Positions 17,527 through 25,526 of a stretch of 64,000 nucleotides of DNA are shown here, one piece after another. The stretch covers positions 1 to 64,000 of the forward strand of contig NZ_PQSU01000024.1 of the NCBI RefSeq assembly GCF_002920615.1. Direction: 5' to 3'. Each line of letters starts with the position of its first letter. The first letter of the stretch is position 1. A program made the translations under genes and the position numbers. The DNA is from Streptomyces sp. Ru62 (GTDB lineage: Bacteria; Actinomycetota; Actinomycetes; Streptomycetales; Streptomycetaceae). The notes beneath the pieces are model-generated. The model did no database searches. It was given only the letters and a program-made list of their open reading frames with translations, and was not told the DNA's origin.

Positions 17527-18939
17527 TCAGCCGAGGCGGGGCGACTGGGCGCCGGGCGTGGTGGCGACCTGCGTGGGATCCAGGCGGGCCGTGATCACCA
17601 GGGTGCCCTCCTCGACCTGGTAGTCCAGCGGGAGACCCAGCCCGCGCATCGCGGCGACCATGCCGGTGTTGGACGCCTTCGTCACGGCGTACACGCTCTC
17701 GCAGCCGGCCTCCGCCGCCATCGCCACCAGCCGGCCGAGCAGTTCACCGCCGACGCCGCGCTGCTGCCAGTCGTCCTCGACCAGCAGCGCGACCTCGGTC
17801 TCGTCGCCGTCCCACAGCAGATGCCCGAGGCCGACGATCCGGCCGGAGGCGGTCTGCGCGGCCAGCGTCCGGCCGAAGCGGGGGCTGAGCAGGTGGTTCA
17901 GATAACGGTCCGCGTCACCGACCGGGCCGTGGTAGCGCAGGCCGAGGGTGTGCGGCGAGCACCGGTCGTGCATCGCCCGGGCCGCCGCCAGGTCCCCGGT
18001 GTCGACCCGGCGCACGGTGATGTGGTCGCCCTCGGGCAGAGTCAGCACATCGTGCCCGCGAGGGATCCGGGGCCCGAGCCGGGTGTCCAGCTCCACGAGC
18101 GCCCGGGCGCGCGCGAACTCGGTCGGGGTGAACGGCAGATACGGCCGCTCCACGGTGAGCACCCCGCCCTCGGGCGCCGGCAGCCGCATCACGGTGTCCT
18201 CCAGGACGCCTTCGACCGGCACCGGCTCGGGGCCCCGGCCGCCCCCGGCCGGCGTGCCGGGCAGTGTCCGGATCGTGCAGCGGCCGAGCAACTGACGCAG
18301 CGCGAGCGGCAGTTCGGCGGTGTCCAGGGCGGTGCGGGCGGCCAGCCCGAGCACCCGGGTGGGCGCGTCGACCAGGTCATGGGCGTCGGCCCGCTCGATC
18401 CACGTGGCCGTGCCCCCGGCCAGCGCGACCGCCCGGGTGATCTCGGCCGCTGCGAGCGCGCCCGGCGCCCGCAGCAGGAACTCGTCCACCGTGCCGTCGG
18501 CCAGCGGGTGCGTCTGCAGGCTCAGGATGTCCACCCGTCGCTCGGCGAGCGCCGTGCACAGGGCGGCCAGGGAGCCCGGCTCGTCCTTCACCGTCGTCCG
18601 CATCCGCCACAGCACGCTTGTGACCTCGTCGGCGGCGGGCTGCTCGGAAGGCCCGGCCGGCCGCGTCTCGGCGGCCGGCCGGGCACCGGTATCGCTCACC
18701 GGCGGCGCGTGTCCGTGGCGGCGTGACCACCACACGTGGAAGCCCGCGGTCGCGGCCAGCACGATGGCCGAGATCATCAGCAGGGCCGGGCCGTCGGGCC
18801 CGTGCCCGATCAGGTTGGCCACCGCGTCCGCGACGGCCACGGCGGTGAAGAGCGCGGCGAGTTCGACGACGTCCCGCCGCCAGTGGTGCACGGGCCGCCC
18901 GTGCCTCGCCCGGGTCACATCAGGCATGTCTGGAGTCAT
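17527..18939 (-). CDS. Membrane-anchored ACT-GNAT fusion acetyltransferase
   Basis: A 470-residue protein from the ATG at 18939. Two hydrophobic segments (about residues 25-45 and 50-70) anchor it. A variable linker follows, then an ACT-type domain (about 108-180, TTVKDEPGSLAALCTALAER), a middle region, and a C-terminal GNAT domain (about 320-450) with EDDWQQRGVGGELLGRLV. ACT domains bind amino acids and GNATs acetylate amino groups, so ligand-gated acetylation at the membrane is plausible. It is 19 bp from the convergent PLP enzyme. Upstream is an AT-rich stretch (19005-19040). Confidence 0.82.
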   Translation of the reverse strand: MTPDMPDVTRARHGRPVHHWRRDVVELAALFTAVAVADAVANLIGHGPDGPALLMISAIVLAATAGFHVWWSRRHGHAPPVSDTGARPAAETRPAGPSEQPAADEVTSVLWRMRTTVKDEPGSLAALCTALAERRVDILSLQTHPLADGTVDEFLLRAPGALAAAEITRAVALAGGTATWIERADAHDLVDAPTRVLGLAARTALDTAELPLALRQLLGRCTIRTLPGTPAGGGRGPEPVPVEGVLEDTVMRLPAPEGGVLTVERPYLPFTPTEFARARALVELDTRLGPRIPRGHDVLTLPEGDHITVRRVDTGDLAAARAMHDRCSPHTLGLRYHGPVGDADRYLNHLLSPRFGRTLAAQTASGRIVGLGHLLWDGDETEVALLVEDDWQQRGVGGELLGRLVAMAAEAGCESVYAVTKASNTGMVAAMRGLGLPLDYQVEEGTLVITARLDPTQVATTPGAQSPRLG

Positions 18940-19107
18940 GCAGCCACTGTGAAGGAAGGGTGTTGCGTGATCACGAACTGATTGTGACCGATGGGTAAAG
19001 CATGCTCCGTCCTTTTTGTTGCATTTTCTATTGTTGACGGGAGTAGCTGCGGGAACGGATGCGGCGGGGGGAGAGAGCGGGCGCGGGCGTGGGCGTCGCG
19101 GTCCGGG

Positions 19108-19341
19108 TCAGGCGGCCACCGCCACACCGAGGGCGTCCCCCAGCCGCCGCGCCTGGGTGACCAGCCGGGAGGAGCCGGCGCGGTTCGCGGTCTCCGGGAG
19201 ATGCGGCACGTCTCCCCGGGCCCCGCACTGTTCGGCGCACTCCGCTGCGACGGCCAGCAGGTCCCCGAGGCCCCGGGCCGCCACGGCCGCCGCCTCCGGG
19301 CGGGCGGTCGCGAGACCCGCCAGAACCGTAGAGGCGACCAC
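19108..19341 (-). CDS. Small hypothetical protein
   Basis: 77 codons from a GTG at 19341, Ala-rich, with a helical look (VAARGLGDLLAVAAECAEQCGARG) and two nearby Cys. Codon third-position bias is compatible with coding, but the ribosome site is weak and I recognise no family. It could be a chance open frame. It lies in an otherwise gene-free 660-bp interval between the ACT-GNAT gene and phoD. 18940-19107 holds an AT-rich promoter-like stretch (TTTTTGTTGCATTTTC, about 19013-19028) but no gene. Confidence 0.35.
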   Translation of the reverse strand: MVASTVLAGLATARPEAAAVAARGLGDLLAVAAECAEQCGARGDVPHLPETANRAGSSRLVTQARRLGDALGVAVAA

Positions 19342-19414
19342 TCACAATCGGCCTGGCCTGCGAAAACGCCCGTTGGGAGGGAGAGTTGCCGGACGCGGGT
19401 CCGGGGCCGCGTTC

Positions 19415-19563
19415 CCGGCGGGAGCGGAGCAGGGCGCGCACGGGGCGTGAGCAGCGGAGCCGGCCCACGTACCCGGCGGGACGGGAGCTGTGCCACGCAC
19501 CGGGTGGGAGGGACGGGAGCCGTGCCGCGCACCGGAAGACGACACCGGTGCGGGGCACGACCC
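19415..19563. repeat. Degenerate ~31-bp tandem repeat 3' of phoD
   Basis: The two best copies, GGGACGGGAGC(T/C)GTGCC, run at 19478-19503 and 19510-19535, 32 bp apart. Roughly three more diverged units continue on the low-coordinate side. The array begins about 45-70 bp beyond the phoD stop (19606) and is GC-rich, with no gene inside. Confidence 0.6.
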
Positions 19564-19605
19564 TGACCGTTCGGGACCTCCTGGCGGCGGTCCCGCAGGT
19601 GCCGG

Positions 19606-21192
19606 TTACTGACCGACCCGGCCCGGCTGGAGCGTCTGTGTGAACAGCACGGTGCCGTCCTGTTCCCGCAGCCGCACCGTCAGCTCGCCGCTGTCCCCGT
19701 CGATGTCTACCTCGCCGAAGAACTGGTAACCGCCCGCGGGCGAGACGTTCGACGCGGTCGGCGCCTTCACGAACACCCGCTCCGGGCCGAACGTGCCGTC
19801 CAGCGCGCTGGCGGGGAACGCCCCGGCGTTCAGCGGTCCCGAGACGAACTCCCAGAACGGCTCGAAGTCGGTGAACGCGGCCCGGGACGGCTGGTAGTGC
19901 TGGGCGGAGGTGTGGTGCACGTCCGCCGTCAGCCACACCGTGCCGGTGATCCGCCGGTGCTTGACGAACCGCAGCAGCTCGGCGATCTGCAGCTCACGGC
20001 CGAGCGGGGTGCCCGGGTCGCCCTGGGCCACCGCCTCGAAGTTCGGCTTGTTCTCCGTCGTGTCCGGTACGACGAGGCCGAGCGGCATGTCGGCGGCGAT
20101 CACCTTCCACACCGCGCGCGACCGGGCCAGCTCCCGCTTGAGCCACTCCAGCTGTTCCCGGCCGAGGATGCCCTGCGGGTCCACGGTCTGGTCGTCGGTG
20201 GAGTTGGCGTTGCGGTAGGTCCGCATGTCGAGCACGAACACGTCCAGCAGCGGGCCCTGGCGCAGCACCCGGTAGACGCGGCCCTCCTCGGCGCCCGGAC
20301 GCAGCGTGGAGAGGGGGAAGTACTCGCTGAACGCCCGCCGGGCGCGCGCGGCGAGGACGTCGATGCTCTTCTCGGTGTAACGGGTGTCGGAGGAGGCGAT
20401 CACCTCGCCCGGGTACCAGTTGTTGCGCACCTCGTGGTCGTCCCACTGGATGATCGACGGCACCTGGGCGTTGAACCGGCGCAGGTTGGCGTCGAGCAGG
20501 TTGTAGCGGAAGTTGCCCCGGTACTCGGCGAGCGTCTCGGCGACCTTGGACTTCTCCTCGGTGGTGATGTTCCGCCAGGTGCTGCCGTCGGGCAGCGCCT
20601 GCGTGGCGGCGATGGGGCCGTCGGCGTAGATGTTGTCGCCGCTGCACAGGAAGAAGTCCGGGTCCAGCCTCGCCATCGCGTCGTAGATGCGGTAGCCGCC
20701 GAGGTCCGGGTTGATGCCCCAGCCCTGGCCGGCCAGGTCGCCCGACCACAGGAAACGTACGCCGTCCCGGCGGCGCCGTGAGACCGTGCGGAAGGTGCCG
20801 GTCACCGGCTCGCCGGTGCGGCGCGGGTCGTCCGGGTCGGCGAGCAGCACCCGGTAGTGGATCTGCTCGCCGGAGGGCAGTCCGTGCAGCCGGGTGGTGC
20901 CGGTGAAGTCCGTGCCGGCGCCCAGCAGTGGGCCGTGCCATCTGCGGGGGTTGCGGAACGACTCGGTGGCCGAGGTCTCCACGATCATCCGGGCGGGCCG
21001 GTCCGAACGCACCCACACCAGGCCGGAGTCGGTGGTCACGTCACCGGTCTGCACGCCCCAGCCCGCCGCGGGCCGTCCGGAGCGGGCGAACGCCGGGGCC
21101 GCCCCGAGGCCCACGGGCAGGGTCAGGGCCGCCGACGCGGCGAGGGAGCCGCGCAGAACGCTGCGGCGACCGGGGAGCGGACGGTGGGACAT
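19606..21192 (-). CDS. phoD: Secreted alkaline phosphatase D (PhoD)
   Basis: A 528-residue protein from the ATG at 21192. The N-terminus carries a twin-arginine signal (GRRSVLRGSLAASAAL, then AAPAFA as cleavage region), so it is exported folded by Tat. PhoD motifs are present: SGDNIYADG near residue 185, IQWDDHEVRNNW near 245 and ADVHHTSAQHY near 425. It is a Ca/Fe-type phosphodiesterase/phosphomonoesterase that releases phosphate from esters outside the cell. PhoP control is usual for this class, but I did not find a clear PHO box in the 117 bp upstream. Confidence 0.93.
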   Translation of the reverse strand: MSHRPLPGRRSVLRGSLAASAALTLPVGLGAAPAFARSGRPAAGWGVQTGDVTTDSGLVWVRSDRPARMIVETSATESFRNPRRWHGPLLGAGTDFTGTTRLHGLPSGEQIHYRVLLADPDDPRRTGEPVTGTFRTVSRRRRDGVRFLWSGDLAGQGWGINPDLGGYRIYDAMARLDPDFFLCSGDNIYADGPIAATQALPDGSTWRNITTEEKSKVAETLAEYRGNFRYNLLDANLRRFNAQVPSIIQWDDHEVRNNWYPGEVIASSDTRYTEKSIDVLAARARRAFSEYFPLSTLRPGAEEGRVYRVLRQGPLLDVFVLDMRTYRNANSTDDQTVDPQGILGREQLEWLKRELARSRAVWKVIAADMPLGLVVPDTTENKPNFEAVAQGDPGTPLGRELQIAELLRFVKHRRITGTVWLTADVHHTSAQHYQPSRAAFTDFEPFWEFVSGPLNAGAFPASALDGTFGPERVFVKAPTASNVSPAGGYQFFGEVDIDGDSGELTVRLREQDGTVLFTQTLQPGRVGQ

Positions 21193-21309
21193 GGCTGCGC
21201 CTCCAGGGACGGGATCCGGCCAGTGTGCACAGCCACACCTACTGGGGCGCTGCGGCGCGCGCACGAACCGGAGGTGAACTCCCGTCGGCCGGAGGGCGGT
21301 CGGCGGTGC

Positions 21310-22140
21310 TCAGCGGCTGCCGTCCAGGATGACCCGCGCGACCAGCGCCGGGTCGTCGTTCATCGGGCAGTGGCCGCAGCCGGGCAGCCGCACCAGCCGG
21401 GCGTGCGGGATGAGCTGCTTGGCGCGGACGCCCTGGCGGCGCACGAGGATCCGGTCCCGGGTGCCCCAGGCCACCGTGACCGGCAGGCCCGACAGGTCGT
21501 CGGTGAACCGGACGGTGGCGCCCGCGCGCAGGGTCGCCTCGAAGCCGGTGGCACCGACGAGCGCGAGCGTCTCGGCGACCACCGCCTCCGGCGAACGGCG
21601 CGCGGGACGGGCGTAGATGGTGCTGGTCAGCGCGGTACGGCCGGCAGCCGTGCGGGACAACCCCTCCACCAGCGGGAGCGGGAGCCGCTGGGCGATGCCC
21701 CGCATCGCGAGCAGCACCGTGAAGGCGTACCGCCGCTCGGCCTCGGACCAGAAACCGGCGGGGGACAGGGCGGTGACGGACCGTACGAGCTTCTCCCGGC
21801 CCAGCTCCAGGGCGAGCAGGCCGCCCAGCGAGTTGCCGGCGACGTGCGGACGCTCCAGCTCCAGCGCCTCGAACAGGGCGCCGAGCACGGCATTGGTGGT
21901 GGGCAGGTCGTAGGTCAGGCCGTCCGGGAGTGCCGGGGACGCGCCGAAGCCCGGCAGGTCGACGGCGATCACCTCCCGCTCGGTGGCCAGGATGTCCACG
22001 ACCGGGTCCCAGGCCTGCCGGTGATGGCCGATGCCGTGCAGCAGGACCAGGGGTTCGCCGCGGCCCACGCGCGCGTAGGACACGCTCACATCGCGCGGGC
22101 CGTGCGGGGTGGGGACCTTGAAGGAGACGGTGGCGGACAT
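21310..22140 (-). CDS. Alpha/beta hydrolase
   Basis: A 276-residue protein from the ATG at 22140, preceded by GAGGAG about 6 nt upstream. The oxyanion segment is LVLLHGIGHH, the nucleophile elbow GNSLGG has its Ser near residue 100, the acid region is VAWGTRDRI and the His is in GCGHCPMND. It resembles streptomycete hydrolases that act on ester-type lipids or xenobiotics; the substrate is unknown. A perfect TetR-type palindrome sits 57 bp upstream, suggesting repression by a TetR protein encoded elsewhere. Confidence 0.9.
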   Translation of the reverse strand: MSATVSFKVPTPHGPRDVSVSYARVGRGEPLVLLHGIGHHRQAWDPVVDILATEREVIAVDLPGFGASPALPDGLTYDLPTTNAVLGALFEALELERPHVAGNSLGGLLALELGREKLVRSVTALSPAGFWSEAERRYAFTVLLAMRGIAQRLPLPLVEGLSRTAAGRTALTSTIYARPARRSPEAVVAETLALVGATGFEATLRAGATVRFTDDLSGLPVTVAWGTRDRILVRRQGVRAKQLIPHARLVRLPGCGHCPMNDDPALVARVILDGSR

Positions 22141-22196
22141 GGGGTGCTCCTCGGCTGGGCTGCTGACGGACGCCGTAGACAGCTTGTCAGCAATTA

Positions 22197-22210
22197 CTAC
22201 CGGCCGGTAG
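22197..22210. promoter_or_regulatory. Perfect 14-bp palindrome CTACCGGCCGGTAG, TetR-type operator
   Basis: CTACCGGCCGGTAG is a perfect dyad flanked by TTA and CCC. It lies in the 137-bp gap upstream of the alpha/beta hydrolase and 3' of the reductase gene. Size, symmetry and CCGG-centred dyad fit TetR-family operators of actinobacteria. No tetR gene lies in this window, so the regulator must be distant. Confidence 0.6.
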
Positions 22211-22277
22211 CCCCCAGGGTCGTCCCCGCCGTACGGCACTTCCGCACGGCCATGTCGTACGGCATGCCGCACGGTCG

Positions 22278-22931
22278 TCAACGGGTCCGGCGCACCTCGA
22301 CGTTGAAGTCGGCGTTCCCGAAGCGGCCGAACAGCGCGAGCCACAGCGGCAGATACATCTCCACCGCGCGCGCAGACCGGATGCCGCCCAGGTCCAGCAC
22401 CCTTCCGGCCGGCCAGCCGAACTCCCCGAGCAGCGCCGTCACCTGCTGCTTGGCGCCGGGGTCCGCCCCGCACACGAAGACGTGGTGGTCGCCCGGGACC
22501 CGGCGTGGGTCCACCATCACCTGGCAGTTGACCGTGTTCAGCGTCTTGACCACGCGCGCGTGCGGGAACGCCCGCTGGATCCGCTCGGCCACGCTGTCCG
22601 ACTCCACCGGGTCCAGCCGCGGCTGACCGCCTTCGAACGCGAGCGGATTGGAGACGTCCACCAGCACCTTGCCGTCCAGGTGCTCCGCGCCCGCCGCCGC
22701 CAGCGCGTCCAGCGCCACCCGGCCGCCCACCGCGTTGACGACCACCTCGCCCGCCGCGGCGGCGTCCGCGAACGTCCCGGCGTGGGCCCGGCCGGCCGCG
22801 GCGGTCGCCCACTCCACCGCCACCGGGTTGTCCCGGGAGCGGGACCCCAGGGTCACCTCGTGCCCCAGTTCCAGCAGCCGGCCGGCCAGCGTGCGGCCCA
22901 CCTCGCCCGTGCCCAGCACCGCGTACCGCAT
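22278..22931 (-). CDS. NADP-dependent F420-type reductase / NAD(P)-binding protein
   Basis: A 217-residue protein; the ATG at 22931 puts the GTGEVGRTLAGRLLELGHEV Rossmann motif right at the N-terminus, as in the family. LGSRSRDNP provides the 2'-phosphate-binding Ser/Arg pair for NADP. DVSNPL and FVCGADPGAKQQV match the NADPH:F420 oxidoreductase-like family. The true hydride partner (F420 or a ferric or quinone substrate) is not evident. It is divergent from the SigJ-like gene, 121 bp apart. Confidence 0.85.
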   Translation of the reverse strand: MRYAVLGTGEVGRTLAGRLLELGHEVTLGSRSRDNPVAVEWATAAAGRAHAGTFADAAAAGEVVVNAVGGRVALDALAAAGAEHLDGKVLVDVSNPLAFEGGQPRLDPVESDSVAERIQRAFPHARVVKTLNTVNCQVMVDPRRVPGDHHVFVCGADPGAKQQVTALLGEFGWPAGRVLDLGGIRSARAVEMYLPLWLALFGRFGNADFNVEVRRTR

Positions 22932-23052
22932 CGCCCACCTCACGGTCACCGGCCGCCGACCGCCGGCGGCCCGCGGTCATTGTGATCCGGACCGCTCCTG
23001 GAGCCGGGCATTCCGGGTGGACAGCGCAAGGCGTGTCGGCTGGGATGGACCC

Positions 23053-23937
23053 GTGACCGCCGACCTCGCCACCGATGTCTTCGAAGAGCACCGGCCCCTG
23101 CTCATGGGGGTCGCGTACCGCATGCTCGGCCGGGTCGCCGACGCGGAGGACGTGGTCCAGGAGGCATGGCTGCGCTGGTACCAGGCGGACCGCGCGGCGG
23201 TCCGCGAACCGCGCGCCTACCTGGTGCGCGTCACCACCCGGCTGGCCATCGACCGGCTGCGCCAGGTGCAGTCGCGCGGCGAGGCGTACGTCGGGCCGTG
23301 GCTGCCGGAGCCGTACCTCACCGAGTTCGCCGACACCGCACCGGACACCGCGGACCGCGCGGTGCTCGCCGACACGGTCTCCATGGCCGTCCTGGTCGTC
23401 CTGGAATCGCTATCCCCGCTGGAACGGGCGGTGTTCGTGCTCCGGGAGGCGTTCGGCTACCCGTACGCCGAGATCGCCACCCTGCTCGACCGCGCCGAGC
23501 CGGCGGTACGGCAGCTCGCCGGGCGCGCCCGCCGGCACGTCGCGGAAGGGCGCCCCCGGTACGAGGTCGACCCCGTGCGGCGCCGGGACCTGACCGAACG
23601 CTTCCTCGCCGCCGCGTCCGGGGGCGACCTGGAGGGGCTGATGTCCCTGCTCGCCCCGGACGTCCGGCTGGTCGGCGACAGCGGCGGCAAGGCCAAGGCG
23701 CCGGTGCGCGTCCTGCACACCGCCGACAAGGTCGGCCGCTTCCTCGTCGGCGCCGCGCGTTCGGGCCCGGCGGACATCTCGTACCGGCTCCTGGAGGCCA
23801 ACGGCGGCCCGGCCCTGCTCATCCTGTCCGGAGACAAGCCCGACAGCCTCTTCCAGGTGGACATCGCCGACGGCCGCATCACCGCCGTCTACATCGTCCG
23901 CAACCCCGACAAGCTGCGGCACCTCACCGGCCACTGA
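23053..23937 (+). CDS. SigJ-like ECF sigma factor with SnoaL-like C-terminal domain
   Basis: A 294-residue protein from the GTG at 23053. Region 2 is FEEHRPLLMGVAYRMLGRVADAEDVVQEA and region 4 is LSPLERAVFVLREAFGYPYAEIA (about residues 118-140). A SnoaL_2-like domain (about 175-290) follows, typical of the ECF41/SigJ group, where it modulates activity in place of a separate anti-sigma. The cognate promoter usually precedes a neighbouring oxidoreductase or carboxymuconolactone decarboxylase; here the divergent reductase is the nearest candidate target. Confidence 0.92.
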   Translation: MTADLATDVFEEHRPLLMGVAYRMLGRVADAEDVVQEAWLRWYQADRAAVREPRAYLVRVTTRLAIDRLRQVQSRGEAYVGPWLPEPYLTEFADTAPDTADRAVLADTVSMAVLVVLESLSPLERAVFVLREAFGYPYAEIATLLDRAEPAVRQLAGRARRHVAEGRPRYEVDPVRRRDLTERFLAAASGGDLEGLMSLLAPDVRLVGDSGGKAKAPVRVLHTADKVGRFLVGAARSGPADISYRLLEANGGPALLILSGDKPDSLFQVDIADGRITAVYIVRNPDKLRHLTGH

Positions 23938-23959
23938 GCCCCCGCCCCGCCGCGCGCCC

Positions 23960-23985
23960 GAGCCCCCGTCGTCCGGCGGGGGCTC
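23960..23985 (+). terminator. Hairpin after the sigma factor gene
   Basis: GAGCCCCCG (23960-23968), an 8-nt loop, then CGGGGGCTC (23977-23985), a perfect 9-bp GC stem starting 23 nt after the sigma gene stop. There is no long U-tract, as is common for streptomycete terminators. Confidence 0.65.
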
Positions 23986-24093
23986 TGTCGTGCGACAGGC
24001 GCTTTGCCGCGATGTCACACGCACCGCCGCACACGAACGCCGCGTGAACGCTGTGCGCGCGGGGCGCCTGTCCGTTCGCGCGGGGACCGAGGA

Positions 24094-24128
24094 TTGGTCT
24101 TGACCAAGGGTGACGGCCGCCCTATCGT
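24094..24128 (+). promoter_or_regulatory. Promoter with overlapping DasR-like operator
   Basis: TTGGTCTTGACCAA (24094-24107) has perfectly complementary arms (TTGGTC/GACCAA) and closely matches the GntR/HutC (dre) core TGGTCT-n-GACCA. The -35 TTGACC (24100-24105) is embedded in it. A 17-nt spacer leads to the -10 TATCGT (24123-24128). Occupancy would block RNA polymerase. The GntR gene 75 bp downstream is therefore probably autoregulated, or controlled by DasR. Confidence 0.7.
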
Positions 24129-24203
24129 CGCAGAGAAGTGCAACAACCTTTAATAAACAAGGGCGCTAAAAACCGCCGGACCACGGCTCTTGCGGAGGAC
24201 AGG

Positions 24204-24965
24204 GTGGGGACCACGCAGCTGGAATCGGTACCGGAACCGAAGTACTGGCATCTGAAGACCGTGCTCACCGAGGCACTGGACTCCGAGTTCTCGGTCGGCG
24301 AGATCCTGCCCAACGAGCGTGATCTCGCGGCCCGCTTCGGCGTGGCCCGCGCCACGCTCCGCCAGGCACTCGAACAACTGGAGCTGGAGGGCCGGCTCCA
24401 GCGCCGCCGCGGGGTCGGTACGACCGTCGCGCCCCCGCGCGTGGGCGTGGCCGTCGGCACCGAACAGCACACCTGGCCCGGCGCCGCCGGGGACGCCTGG
24501 CAGCCCGTCGACAGCGTCCAGGCGCCACCGCCCGCCGCCGTCGCCGCGGCTTTGGAGACCGGCGCGGACGAGCCCGTCCACACCGTGCGCCGCTCCCGCA
24601 TGTCCCACGGCCAGCAGGTCGCCACCGAGCTGCTCTACATCCCGGCGGCCTCCGTGCCCGGCCTGACCGCGATCGACGCCCCGTCCGGCGCGGCACGCGC
24701 GCGTGCGGTGCTGCGCGAGTTGCAGCACCTGTCGCTGGAGGGGGAGGACCGCGCCGTCGAGCTCGGCTCCGCGCGCGCGGACGACGCCAAGGAACTCGAC
24801 CGGCTCCCCGGCTCACCCGTCCTCGTCGTCACCACCCGCTTCTTCGTGCAGGGCCGTACCGCGGCACTCTCGGTCGCGACCTACCGCGCCGACACCTGCC
24901 GGCTCACCTTCGGCGAGTCGGCCGGGGTGGAAATACACCACGACCCGGAGAAGCGAGCTTCCTGA
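24204..24965 (+). CDS. GntR/HutC family transcriptional regulator
   Basis: A 253-residue protein from the GTG at 24204, chosen because GCGGAGGAC sits 7 nt upstream. The N-terminal winged helix has PNERDLAARFGVARATLRQALEQLELEGRL; the C-terminal UTRA effector domain spans about residues 90-245 (e.g. VVTTRFFVQGRTAALSVATYRAD). HutC-type proteins bind sugars, sugar phosphates or organic acids. A DasR-like operator overlaps its promoter. The leader (24135-24203) contains GTGCAACAACCTTTAATAAA, an unusually AT-rich stretch. No catabolic gene is adjacent, so the ligand is unknown. Confidence 0.9.
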   Translation: MGTTQLESVPEPKYWHLKTVLTEALDSEFSVGEILPNERDLAARFGVARATLRQALEQLELEGRLQRRRGVGTTVAPPRVGVAVGTEQHTWPGAAGDAWQPVDSVQAPPPAAVAAALETGADEPVHTVRRSRMSHGQQVATELLYIPAASVPGLTAIDAPSGAARARAVLRELQHLSLEGEDRAVELGSARADDAKELDRLPGSPVLVVTTRFFVQGRTAALSVATYRADTCRLTFGESAGVEIHHDPEKRAS

Positions 24966-25184
24966 CGCCGGGTGGACAGCCGACCCAGGGGCAGGGCCGC
25001 CGCAGGCATGCGCGGCCCCGCCGTGCGGACGCGCCCCGCGACGACGGCACCGCACCTGGCACGCCCGCGGCAGCGGTAGGACCGCCGCACGGGGCAGGAG
25101 CGCCGTGCCCGGCACGCCCGCCACGGGGCAGACCCGCCGCACTGGGCGCGAGCGCCGTAGCCGGCACCCCGACCACCGGTGGGT

Positions 25185-25526
25185 GGTCACCGTGCCGGGC
25201 ACCTTGGTCACCAGCATGTGGTCACCGTGCCGAGTGCCTTGACCTCCGGCGGGTATCACCGCGCTGGGCCGCCCTGGTCGCAGTCGGGCGGTCACTGTGC
25301 CGGGCGCCTTGACCACTGGCGTGAGTTCACCGTGCCGGGCACCCGATCGCAGTCGGGCGGTCACGTGCCGGGCACCGGCTCACCGGCGGTTGTTCACCGT
25401 GACCGGGCATTCTGGTCACGTGCGGTCACCGTACGAGCACCCTGGTCGCAGCCGGGCGGTCACCGTACGGGCACCCTGAGCACAGCCGCGCGGTCACCCT
25501 GAACGGGCACCGGGTCACCGGCGGGC
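25185..25526. repeat. Ten-copy degenerate 32-36 bp tandem repeat 3' of the ROK gene
   Basis: Units start near 25185, 25220, 25254, 25290, 25326, 25360, 25393, 25425, 25458 and 25492. Each begins GGTCACCGTGCCGGGCACC or a near variant and continues (T)GGTCGCAG(T/C)CGGGC. An eleventh unit begins at 25527, inside the ROK gene, forming its last codons. Copies share about 70-90 percent by eye. The preceding stretch 24966-25184, also gene-free, holds a looser ~53-bp repetition (ACCGCCGCACGGGGCAGG type). No open frame runs sensibly through the array. Confidence 0.85.

Noticed and set aside
24813..25364. Minus-strand frame through the repeat array encoding PGTVTARLRPG-type repeats
   Set aside because: Repeat periods vary from 32 to 36 bp, so frame is not kept. 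There is no credible start, and part of it is antisense to the GntR gene.
25185..25526. CRISPR array
   Set aside because: Units are degenerate throughout, without constant repeats separated by unique spacers, and no cas genes are present.
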